Part shown: in pieces, positions 45,929 through 55,600 of the stretch | Position numbering within the stretch: position 1 is the first letter of the stretch | Layout: the number at the start of each line of letters is the position of its first letter | Program-made: the position numbers and the translations under genes | The notes under the pieces: generated by a model | Database searches by the model: none | Seen by the model: only the letters and a program-made list of their open reading frames with translations | Told to the model about the DNA's origin: nothing | Source: Chrysophaeum taylorii | Lineage: Eukaryota; Sar; Pelagophyceae; Pelagomonadales; Pelagomonadaceae | DNA length: 64,000 nucleotides | Direction: 5' to 3' | Assembly: GCA_029834535.1 (NCBI GenBank) | Contig: JAQMWT010000334.1 | Location: forward strand, 1 to 64,000

Positions 45929-48342
45929 TCAACCAGCAGCAGCAGCTACAGCAGCAGCAGCATTATTACCGCCGGAATGACCGTCGGGCAGGAGTGCGAG
46001 GAGGTCGCCCGCGTCGAGGAAGCCCATCCCAAATTCGCGGGTCTCTGGGACGCCCACGGTAAAACGGTAGGTCCCGGGTACAGGCTCGAGTCTCCGCGAC
46101 TTTGGCGTCTTGGCGAAGGTGAAGGCAGAGAGGTCGGGGTAGAGCCAGACGGTCCGGGTCTGTCCCGGCGCGAGGGTGACGCGATCGAAGGCGACGAGGG
46201 ACTTGAGGGGCATTCCTTCCCGCCCAGCACCGGGGGGCGCGAGGAAGCCAAGAACGACGTCGTCGGCCTCGATGGCGCCGGTGTTCGTCACGTTGATCGC
46301 AAAAGCTACTTGTTGTCCGACGAGCGCGACGTTCGGTCGGCGAACGAGTTCGTACTCGAAAGTCGAGTAAGAGAGGCCAAAGCCAAACGGCAACACCGGC
46401 GTGCCCGCGTAAAACCGGTAGGTGCGTCCTGCGGGAGCGAGGTCGTTATCGACAACGACTCGAGCAACGTACCGGGATTAGTGCCGTTTCGGCAGGACGA
46501 ATACGGAGGCGGACAGTCGGGTCGCGGCCACTCGGACGGTCCCGGCCTCATGCTAAAGTCGAAGATCGAGATCGCGTCTTGGTATTCCGCGGGATACACG
46601 GTCTGGACAAGGCGACCGGCCGGGCTCTTGAGGCCAAGGACGACGTCGACTATGCCGGGCGTTTGGACCGAGGGCTGGCCTACGTGAAGGACGGCGGTGA
46701 CGTTCGGATTGCCGAGGAGTGGCCGCAAATCCAAGGGCGTCGCCGTAAAGACGACAGCCACTACATCGCGCGTCGCCGCGATGGCTTCGACGAGCGCGAG
46801 CTGGCCCGCGGAGAACGTGATGTTGACGGCGTCCCTGCCCTCCATGGCGAGGGTGAGATCGGTCCCGAGCGCGAGCACGACGGCTCGGGCTTTCGCGGCG
46901 AGTTCCACCGCCTCCGGGATACCATCGAGCGAGTCCGAAGACACGCTCGGCACGCCTGGCGCGTACGTGGTGTCTGCGACGACCGCGCTCAAGGCATCCA
47001 GGAGCGTCGTGTAGTCCTTGCCGCACGGCGTGCCGCCGTAGTAGCGGGCTGTCGTTTCGGCCAATCGCGCGGTCGGGCCGACGAGAGCCACCCGATCGTC
47101 GGGTCCGAGCACCAACGGAAGCCCGCGGGCCGTGTTCTTCAAGAGCGCAACACTCTGGCGGACGCCATCGCGCGCGAGTTCTTTGGCCTCTTCGGTGCAG
47201 ACGTCTTTGTCGAAAGAGATTCCGTCGAGCGGACTCGGACTAGAGTCGAAATGACCGAGTCGCATCCTCACTCTCAACAGATTACGCAACCGAGCATCAA
47301 CGAGAGTCTCCGTGATGATGCCCTCGTCGAGGGCATACATGGCGTGGGCGCCCACAAAGGCCGTGCAGTCGACGTCCGTCCCGGCGCCCAGCACGACGCC
47401 GACCGTTTGCTCTGGCGTCCGCGCGTAGTGGTGCTCGTCCCAGACGTCCTTCACGGCGTCGCAGTCGCTCGTGACGTATCCATCGAAGCCCCACGCGTCG
47501 CGCGCCGTGTCGGTCAAAAGCCAGTCGTTCGCGCAGCTCGGGACGCCATCGATCGCGTTGTAGCTGCACATGAGTCCGGAGACTTGGCCGACTCTGACGC
47601 ACGTCTCGAACGGCTTGAGATACGAATCCAGGAGATCTCTGTCGTCGATCGTCGCCGAGAAGTTGTGGCGCGTGTAGGTGACCCCCGCCACCGTCGACTT
47701 GTCCATCGAATTCGCGGCAAAATGCTTGCAGCAGGCCGACGCCTGGAGGTGCGCGCCGTCGTCGAGCGATGATCGCTCGAATCCTCTCACGAACTGCGCC
47801 GCGTATTCGCCCGAGAGCACGGGGTCTTCGCCCGGGGTCTCGATGTTGCGGCCCCATCGCGGCTCGCGCGCGAGGTTCACGACAGGGGCCCAGAACGACG
47901 AGTACCCCGCGCCCGCGTTCATGAAGGCGCGGGCTTCGCGGCCGATTTGTGCGCCGGTCGCGCGCCACAACGATCGATTAAACGACATCGCCGCTGTTAT
48001 GGGAAACGCAAAGTTTGATTCCCAGGGAGTTTCGGGCGTGTTGTTCACGTGCGATATTCCGTGCGTCGCCTCGGACCACCAGTTGTACGCCGCGAGGCCC
48101 AGCGAAGGCACGCCGGGGCTCGTCGTGTCGAGCTGCGAGATCTTCTCCTCGACGGACATTCGCGCCAACATGTCGTCGATGCGCTCGTCGAGCCCGAGTG
48201 CCTCGTCGCAGAACGGGTATCCCGAGTACGGCTGCGAGACGCACGGATTATTATTATTATTATTATTGTTATTCACGAGGTGCGCCCCGGCCAACACTAC
48301 TTCTTGGAAGAAGAAGAAGAAGAAGAAGAAGAAGAAGAGCAT
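45929..48342 (-). CDS. Secreted GH3 beta-xylosidase, two exons
   Basis: 789 residues. Exon 1 is 46473-48342, the intron 46429-46472 (44 bp, GTACGT...CCGCAG, phase 1), exon 2 45929-46428. The splice restores Pro-Gly-Arg-Thr-Tyr-Arg-Phe-Tyr-Ala-Gly, exactly the family sequence at that place. The signal peptide is Met-Leu followed by ten Phe from a TTC repeat. GH3 N-domain: Lys-His-Phe-Ala-Ala-Asn near 203, nucleophile Asp in Gly-Tyr-Val-Thr-Ser-Asp-Cys-Asp-Ala-Val near 289. The (alpha/beta) C-domain and a fibronectin-III-like end follow (Pro-Phe-Gly-Phe-Gly-Leu-Ser-Tyr-Ser-Thr-Phe). It is closest to plant and fungal beta-xylosidase/arabinofuranosidase. An Asn run (ATT/AAT repeat) follows the signal. 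Start: the ATG beside the TTC repeat; upstream codons in frame lack family resemblance. Confidence 0.88.
46429..46472 (-). other. 44-bp spliceosomal intron
   Basis: GTACGT donor, CTCCCGCAG acceptor, phase 1, inside a conserved GH3 motif. This is the best-supported intron of the window because the conserved protein sequence crosses it. Confidence 0.85.
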
Positions 48343-48403
48343 CGTGGACTTCAAAAAAAGAGGGGAATCGTGAGGGTAAGCGTGGTTGTCCAGGACTCGC
48401 CCC
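48343..48403. promoter_or_regulatory. 61-bp head-to-head promoter (GH3/eIF2B gamma)
   Basis: Lies between the ATG codons of a secreted hydrolase and a translation factor. No TATA-like element is obvious. Confidence 0.4.
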
Positions 48404-49798
48404 ATGTTCCACGGGTGCGTGATTCTCGCCGGCACGTCCGGGGAATCGCGCTTCTTTCCGATCACCGAGGGCTTGCCCAAGGCGGTGTTGCCCGTGGGAA
48501 ACCGACCGCTCGTGACTTACTTGCTCCGGACGTTGCTGGTCAAGTGCGGTGTCGCGCGGTGTGTCGTGGTGACGACGTCGCGGTACGAACGCGCCGTGCG
48601 CGGGGCCGTCGCCGACTTTCGGAACGCTGATGTCGCCGTGGTCGACGAGATGGTCGGATCGGCGGGCGCCGTGCGCGAGGCCCTGAGCAACGACGAGGGT
48701 CTTCGGCAATGCCGCGAGGTGCTGGTCGTCTCTGGCGAGTGCTGCCTGGGCTTTAGGAGCGTTCTCAGGCTCGTCGAGACGCACAGGCTGCAGGGCGTGG
48801 ACTGCACGATGCTGGTGCGCCGCGGCACCGATGATGCCGAGGACTCGGAGGTGATGGTGCTGAGCGGGGACCGCGTCGCCGACAAGGTTTCGGCCATGGA
48901 ACTCGACGACGACGCCGAAGACGGCGAGGGTCGGATCCGCGTGGCCAAAGCCCTCCTGCGGCGCTCCCCGCGGCTCGTTGTACGGACGGATCTTCTCGAC
49001 GTCCACGCCTACGTCTTCTCCAAGGAGGCTCTGCTGGGCGCGATAGAGAACGGCGGGCCGAGTCAGAGTCTCCGCGCGGACGTCGTGCCCGGCCTCGCGA
49101 CCGCCTACTTCCGCGCACCCCCCGAGGACCTGGTGGAAGGGTACGACCTCTACGAGCGCATGATGGCCGACGACGACGACGACGGCGGCGGCGGCGGCGG
49201 AAGCATCCGGCCGCGCGGCGTCGTCGCGGTAGTGGCCAAGGAGCCGAGGCAGCAGCAGCAGCAACCGAGGGCGCAGCAACGAGAAGGAGGAGATGCCGAG
49301 GAGAAGGAGGAGGACGACGACCCTGTCGGCGCCGAATTTGTTGCGCGCATCCGGTCGATCGGCGCGTACGCTCAGCTCTGCCGGCACGTCGTGGCGCGCG
49401 CGAATTTGACCTTTCCTCTCGACGGAAAGATCTTGAAGCGCGACGGAGCTCTGGTCGGGCCCGACGCTCGGCTGGGGGAAAAGGTCACGCTCAAGAACAC
49501 GACCATCGGCGCGCGCGCAGTCATCGGGACCCGGTGCAAGATTAACAACTCGGTCGTCTTCGACGACGCGGTCATCGAGGAAGGCTGTGTCGTTCAGAAT
49601 TCGATCGTCTGCAAAAGGGCGACCGTGAAGACCAAGTCAAACCTCAACGAAGTTCAGGTGGGCGAGGCGGCCGTCGTGCCCGCCAATTCCCAGCTCAAGC
49701 AGGAGGCCTTCACCGCAGGTTCCTTCGGCGACGACGACGACGACGACGACGACGATGAGGATCCTATTAGTAGTAGTGGTCCGGCCAGCTTAGGATAA
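48404..49798 (+). CDS. EIF2B3: Translation initiation factor eIF2B gamma subunit
   Basis: 464 residues, part of the guanine-nucleotide exchange factor for eIF2. The N-terminal nucleotidyltransferase-like domain starts Phe-His-Gly-Cys-Val-Ile-Leu-Ala-Gly, with Pro-Lys-Ala-Val-Leu-Pro-Val-Gly-Asn-Arg-Pro-Leu near 28-39. A left-handed beta-helix with hexapeptide repeats (Thr-Ile-Gly-Ala-Arg-Ala-Val-Ile-Gly, Lys-Ile-Asn-Asn-Ser-Val, Val-Gln-Asn-Ser-Ile-Val) is near 370-415. Between them lies a low-complexity insertion of Asp, Gly, Gln and Glu runs, and the tail is poly-Asp. Lack of a W2 domain excludes eIF2B epsilon. The start is the first ATG. Its stop is 2 bp from the stop of the opposite Maf gene. 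Confidence 0.87.
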   Translation: MFHGCVILAGTSGESRFFPITEGLPKAVLPVGNRPLVTYLLRTLLVKCGVARCVVVTTSRYERAVRGAVADFRNADVAVVDEMVGSAGAVREALSNDEGLRQCREVLVVSGECCLGFRSVLRLVETHRLQGVDCTMLVRRGTDDAEDSEVMVLSGDRVADKVSAMELDDDAEDGEGRIRVAKALLRRSPRLVVRTDLLDVHAYVFSKEALLGAIENGGPSQSLRADVVPGLATAYFRAPPEDLVEGYDLYERMMADDDDDGGGGGGSIRPRGVVAVVAKEPRQQQQQPRAQQREGGDAEEKEEDDDPVGAEFVARIRSIGAYAQLCRHVVARANLTFPLDGKILKRDGALVGPDARLGEKVTLKNTTIGARAVIGTRCKINNSVVFDDAVIEEGCVVQNSIVCKRATVKTKSNLNEVQVGEAAVVPANSQLKQEAFTAGSFGDDDDDDDDDEDPISSSGPASLG

Positions 49799-49800
49799 TA

Positions 49801-50454
49801 CTAGGCGGCTAGGTCGTCGAGGAGGCGGAGGACGAGGTGGGTGGAGAGGCCCATGATGGAGTCGAGACCCCCCGAGACTTCGGTGACGAAGGGCTGGAGG
49901 AGAGGGTGTTCGACCATCAGGCCGCCAGCGCACTGGAGCATGGCGTCGGCGTGGTCTTTGATCAGAGCGTCGACGACAGTGTCAGGTATTGGGTCGAAAG
50001 TAACGGAGGCCTCGTGGACCCCGATGACACGTTTGCCCGTGTCGAGGGCGTGGAGGCAGACGGCGCCCACAGTCGTGCAGCGACCGTAGGAGCTGATAAA
50101 GGCTCGACATTCGTCGACGTCGACCGGTTTCTCCCGGATCGTTCCTTCGAAGACGACCACCTGGTCCCCCGTCAGAAGGACCCTCGAATCTGCGGGGAGC
50201 TTCGAGACGAGGGCGTCCGCTTTGGAGGTGGCCACCAACCTCACGAGCGTTTCGGGGTCGCCCTCGCGATCCCCAATGGCCTTCTCGTCGATGTCGGGGA
50301 CCATCGTCTCGAAGCTCGCACCCGTCGCCCCCAAGAGGGCGCGCCGCGAGGACGACGACGACCCGAGGATAAAGGCGGGGGCGTTCGGGGGCATCCTGGC
50401 GACAGATTCGAGTGCGGTCTCCAGGGAGACGACCATCGCAAGGGCTAGCACCAT
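49801..50454 (-). CDS. Maf/HAM1-like nucleotide pyrophosphatase
   Basis: 217 residues. Maf-family house-cleaning nucleoside triphosphate pyrophosphatase (acts on modified pyrimidine nucleotides in characterised members). The signature Leu-Gly-Ser-Ser-Ser-Ser-Ser-Arg-Arg-Ala-Leu-Leu is at 30-41, Thr-Ser-Lys-Ala-Asp-Ala at 76-81, catalytic-type Asp97 in Leu-Thr-Gly-Asp-Gln-Val-Val, and Arg-Glu-Lys-Pro near 107. The first 20 residues are hydrophobic/Ala-rich and might be a targeting sequence. C-terminal Gly-Gly-Leu-Asp-Ser-Ile-Met-Gly-Leu is also conserved. Tail-to-tail with eIF2B gamma. Confidence 0.9.
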   Translation of the reverse strand: MVLALAMVVSLETALESVARMPPNAPAFILGSSSSSRRALLGATGASFETMVPDIDEKAIGDREGDPETLVRLVATSKADALVSKLPADSRVLLTGDQVVVFEGTIREKPVDVDECRAFISSYGRCTTVGAVCLHALDTGKRVIGVHEASVTFDPIPDTVVDALIKDHADAMLQCAGGLMVEHPLLQPFVTEVSGGLDSIMGLSTHLVLRLLDDLAA

Positions 50455-50639
50455 CTCGTCATCCTTTTATCAGTAACGGACCGAGAAAAGAGCATCTCGA
50501 AAATTATAGGGTAAGCCTCGCAGCCTACCTTTCTCGCGACGAGGCACGTGTGTGAGTCGGAACATCGCGGTGTTTTTTTGAGATTATTCCAGCCGTCTTA
50601 AGAGCAATTTCCCCCGAGGATAGATAGGTCGTCACGTCT
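50455..50639. other. Maf upstream region, nothing else seen
   Basis: AT-richer, with no coding signal. Confidence 0.35.
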
Positions 50640-52190
50640 AGCGCAAAAGCCGGATTGTGCTTGCTTTTCGCCATCACCGTGGACTGAATGCGGACTTGAT
50701 CCGTGCAGGACGAAACTATGCAGTCATCATCAACCTTGTTTTGGCGCAGGGATCGTCGAGGATAACGGACACCAGCGACCACTTCTTCGTCTTGATGAAC
50801 TTGGAGTTGTGGAACCATCGGATGACGAACTCAGTCGTGATGTGCGGCAGCTAAATAATTTTTCGGCTGCTAGAGGATCGGGCGTACGCGCGGAGATTTG
50901 GCTGTCGTCAGAACACGATCGGGATCCTCAGAACCGTAGTCCATGATTCCTGGTGGTCCGAAAAGAAATGAGACACTCGAAAACAATGATATGTCGAAAG
51001 GATCCCCATTCCGAGAGCACAGATACGTAACCACCGTCACATGCCCAGGCTTCACCAGGTAGAAAAATTTTTTCGAATGATGGTTGCTTGATAAGGTGGT
51101 GTGGATGAGGAAAGCGTTTTTTATGAATCGTACAAAAGAGGAATGGGATACCGGCTTCCTTGGCATTTTCCCAATGCAAGGTGATCGTCTTTTTCTTCGA
51201 TGCGAGGTAATCACGAGGGGTGATGATGCTGGAGGTGCGCAAAAAAAAAAAGTCTCGAGCATCATAGCGCGCACGTCTTGATGTCATTTCCCCTGTTCTC
51301 GACCGCGATTGCAGTGCGGGTTTCGGCAGGAACGTGGAATTGCGATGACACGACCTTGAGCCTGACGATGGCACTACTGAAGCTGCGTACTGAGCATGGC
51401 ACGGGTCCTTTTCGTTGACTTCGTCACGGCTTTGGACAGGGTCCCGTGGGGACTACTATGGGAAGTGCCATCGAAGTTGGATGTTCCATGGAAACTCGTA
51501 CGCCTTATTATTTACAAGTACTACGGTTTCACATACATTTCCGGCGCTGCCGCTTTGATCGACTCAATCATGGCGTCAAGCAGAGTGATGTCCTCGGTCG
51601 TTTTTTTTTTGGTTCTGTGCATGGCGGCATTGACCCAATTTATCATAGTGACAACCCGGGGATCCAACAGGCGTATGCAGGACGAAGCAGGATGATGCGT
51701 AGATTCGTTTCAAAACCGTTGCACTTTGAGTAAGTGAGTGAGTGAGTGAGATGACGCCTCGTCGCATGAAAAGCACTCTTTCATATGGGGTTTAAGAGTC
51801 CACCCGTCCGAAATCCGTGATACTTTTTGTTGCCAAGTCAGGAATTCTCTACAACGACCCGGCGACGTATGATGATGATGCGGGGATTTCCAATACCGGC
51901 GACGGTTTTCATATTAAGTAAGTCCGGTTGTGGCGACGTTCAAATATCTGGGCTCGATACTTCTTCGCGACCGTAGAGACTCTGCGGACGCCGACTCTGG
52001 TCTGAATGAAAATGCCGCGGAATTCGGTGCGCTTTGTTATTCATTCGTTATTACGCTTTCGTTTCGAGATATACGTCTCCGGAGGTTTTTTAGCCAAGGG
52101 ACCTGTCTCTCCGTCGGTCTCATACGACCTCGCGCTCCTCCACGGCGCGGAATCATGGTGCCTTTAGAACCGAGGTTGTCTTAAACGAAA
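50640..52190 (+). mobile_element. Degraded LINE of a second family (endonuclease-RT scraps)
   Basis: Plus-strand scraps in the order expected for a non-LTR retrotransposon. A Ser-Asp-His-Phe-x-Val piece near 50780 looks like the last motif of an APE-type endonuclease. At about 51310 the pieces Gln-Cys-Gly-Phe-Arg and, from 51396, Leu-Phe-Val-Asp-Phe-Val-Thr-Ala-Leu-Asp-Arg-Val-Pro are RT motifs 2 and 3. At 51930 Phe-Lys-Tyr-Leu-Gly-Ser-Ile-Leu-x-Arg-Asp with Asp-Ser-Ala-Asp-Ala-Asp-Ser is the thumb. Frames change and stops intervene between them, and a (GAGT)n run (51729-51750) separates the RT and thumb. It differs from the GACA-tailed LINE in all motifs. DNA here is AT-richer than the genes. 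Confidence 0.7.
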
Positions 52191-52677
52191 ACGACTATAT
52201 GATGCTATAATAGTGCGCGATGTGCGACGACGACGCCAGACCGGAAAAAAACACCGCATAAAAAAAGCTTTGACCCTCTTTTGGAGCTATCGATACACTC
52301 ATAATCTCTCTCGCGCGCGCGGCACCGAACTCGGCAGTATGCCGCCGCCGCCGCTCACTACGTATGCCCTCTGGAACCGTCTTCATTCATTCATTCATTC
52401 ATTCTTTCCCCCTCGGAACGGCGGTGCGAAGCGACGGTCTCCTCCTCCTCCTCCTTCTTCTGGTGCAGTGCCAGAGCGAGAAGGTGGAGGAATTAAAAAA
52501 CAACAACCTCTCGCGTTGAGTTCAGTTGTGCGAACATACCGACGACAACAAGAATTGATCCCCCGAGGTGGTCGGTCGGTTCTATAGTTTACGCGGAGAT
52601 GGATGGATGGGATGGGATGGATGAATGACGTAGGCAAGTGATAAGTGTCGTTAATCCAAAAAGACTGGTGGTGCGGA
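52191..52677. other. Upstream region of the megasynthase gene
   Basis: No gene. An (ATTC)n run (about 52385-52406), a (TCC)n run (about 52440-52460) and a (GGAT)n-like run (about 52599-52620) lie here. Presumed to contain the promoter and 5' UTR of the NRPS/PKS gene; no core element is recognised. Confidence 0.4.
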
Positions 52678-55600
52678 ATGCATGGCGGGGCCCTAGTGTG
52701 TTTTCAGCCGCGGGCCGAGCCGGTGGCACGCGTCATATGCTTTCCCCACGCGGGCGGAGGCCCGCACGCCTTTGGGGAGCTGGGGTCGTTGTTTTCCGAC
52801 GCGATCGAGGTCCATGTGGTGAGCTACGCGGGTCGCGGCCAGCGGTTCGCCGAAGCGTTTGCTCCCGACGTGGAGACGGCGTCGCGCGAAGCGTACGCTG
52901 CGATTCGCGCCGTCGCGGACCGCCCCATCGTGCTGCTGGGCCACTCGTTTGGCGCGCTCCTGGCGTTCGACGTGGCAGCGAGGCTGGTTACGAACAACGA
53001 CGCGGTCGTCGTGCTACGCGTGTTCGCGTCGTCGTGCCCCGAGCCCCGGGCCGTCGCGCCGCGGCTGAGCGACCTGTCGGACGCCGACCTCGTGACAGCG
53101 CTCGCGTCGCGCGGGTGGTTGCCGGCGGCGGCGAGCGGGGGTGGGTCTGCGGGTCTCCTCGAGCACGCGCTTCCTCCGCTTCGCGCGGACCTCGAGCTTT
53201 ACGAACGATACGAGCCGCCGGAAACTGTCCCCAAGCTCAAAATCACCGCTCTGGGGGGGGAGCTAGACTCGTCGGTCCCCGTGGAAGAACTGGACAAGTG
53301 GCGGGCCTGGGCGGACGATTTCGAGGTTATAATCGTCGAGGGCGCGGGCCACTTTCACGTCGACTCGGACCGCGAGGAGCTCGCGGCGCGCTTGGAGACG
53401 ACCGTCGAGAGCGCGTTGGCGGGCCTCGCGAGCTCCGCGCTCGTCGGACCGAGGTTCGCGCCGCCGCCGACCATGAGTGAGCGCACCATCGTAGAGGTGT
53501 TGTGGCGGTTGGCGGCGGAGCGGCCCGACGATCCGGCGATTTTTGATCCGGGCAACGAGTCGGGCGCGTCGTTGTCGTTCGCGCGACTCAGGCGCGAGGC
53601 GCTCAAAGTCGCCGCCGGTCTGCCGATCGAAGAAGAACACAAAGGCGAGGTGGTGGCGGTCTACCTGCCACCTTCGGCAATCTACGTCGTCGCGAATTTA
53701 GGCGTCTTCCAAGCCGGGGCGGCCGTCGTGTACTTCGAAGTCAACTACACCACGGCTCTCATCGACCAGCTCCTCGACGCGAGCAGCGCGCGCTGCGTGC
53801 TGACCAACGCCAGACTCGAACCGAACCTCCCGGCCCGTGCCGACCGTCTCCTCCTAGATGTCCTTGATTATGGATGCGCAACATCATCGTCGACTCTGAC
53901 GGCGAAAAATGCGTACGACGGTCGTTTCGACCCGTCGGCGCTCGCGTACTGCTCCATGTCCTCGGGGACGACCGGCAAGCCCAAGGCAATATTAGTGGAC
54001 CACAAGGCCGTGTTTCACAACTACTTTGCCCGGGACGCGGTCTGCCCGTACGACCGCGATGACCGCGACGGCTGCAACATATTTTTCGTCTGGGAATCCC
54101 TCCGCGCGCCCGTTCACGGTTTAGAGATGGTCGTCGTGCCCGATTCGGTCGTGGTCGACGCGCGACGTCTCGTCGCCTTTCTCAAACAACACAAAATCAC
54201 GCGCACGATGCTGACCCCGAGCCTCCTCCGGAACATCCTCGACCAGCCTGGCTTGGATGCGAAACGGCACCTCGGACATATGCGCTACTTTTTTCTCCAA
54301 GGCGAGGTCGTGCCGCGCGCTCTCGTCGACGACTTTCGCGCAAAGTTTTCTTCTTCTTCTTTTTTACAAAAAAGAACGAGGCTCGTCAACTACTATAGCA
54401 CCTGGGAGTCCCTCGACGCGACCGCGGCTATCCTTTCGCCGGCGCCCGAGGAAAGCGGTTTCTTCTCGTCGGTCGCGCCGGTCGGAAAACCGCTTCCGGG
54501 AGTGTGCGTGCTCGTGGTGGACAGGTCGTCGGGTCGCGTCGTTCCGCGAGGAGTTCCGGGTTTTGTGTACGTGGTCGCGAGCTCCCTCGCGCGCGGATAC
54601 CTCGGAGACGACGAGAAGACGAAGGCGCGATTTTTCCCCTTATCGTCCCTCGCGGACCACCCCTCGACGCGCCGCGCCCTCGCTGCCGTCGAGACGCTTT
54701 TTTTGGAGGAGGACCCGTCTGTCCGGTGCTACGACACCGGCGACCGCGGCGTCGTCCTCGAGGACGGGAGCCTCGTGCTCCTGGGCCGCGCCGACAGCAC
54801 CGTCAAGATCCGCGGCTTCAAGGTCGCCCTCAACTACGTCGAAAACGCCGCTCTCGATTTTTCTCGAGTGAAAACGTGCGTCGTCAGACCAGTCCTCGAT
54901 CCCGAGACCCAGCAGCCGGTGGGTCTGGTCGCCTACGTCGTGCCCGCCACCCCCCAGAAGGAGGAGGAGGAGGAGGAGGAGGAGGGTGTTGTCAAGGCCG
55001 TCCGCGACCACCTCAAGGCGACGCTCCCCGAGTACGCCGTTCCCTCGCACGTCGTGGCCCTCGACGCGCTCCCCACCAAGCCGGGCTCGGGCAAGCTCGA
55101 CTACTCGCGCCTCCCGCCGCCAGCAGTGGATGATGTTGCTGTTCCCGTCGAGACGACGACGACGACGACCCCGCCAACAACTCCAACGTCGTCGTCGTCG
55201 TCCTCCTCCTCGTTTGGGCGCGTCGCAGCGCGCGAGATTAAGGCGGCCTTTGAGACGACGCTGGGCCGAGAGGTGGCGACCGAGGCAAACTTCTTCGAGC
55301 TCGGGGGACACAGCCTCCACGCGGCCAAGATCGTCGGCCAGGTCGCCGCCAAGCTCGGGGTCGAGCTCGCCGTCGTGGACCTGTTCGAGCGGCCCTCCGT
55401 CGAGGCCCTCGCAGCCCTCCTCGCCGACCGTCGCGGCGGCGGCGGGAACGCGCTACCTCGAGGAGGAGGAAGAAGAGACCACTTTTTGGTCGTCGAGGCG
55501 CAGCAGCAACCCAACTTGACGACGCCCCTCGCTGTTACGGGGGCGGCCTGCCTGCTGCCTGGCGCGGGCGACGTGGCCGAATTCTGGCGGAACCTGAACG

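Noticed and set aside
52645-52677. Upstream start of the megasynthase
   Set aside because: The open frame reaches 52645 but begins with GTG; the first ATG is at 52678 and leaves the thioesterase whole.
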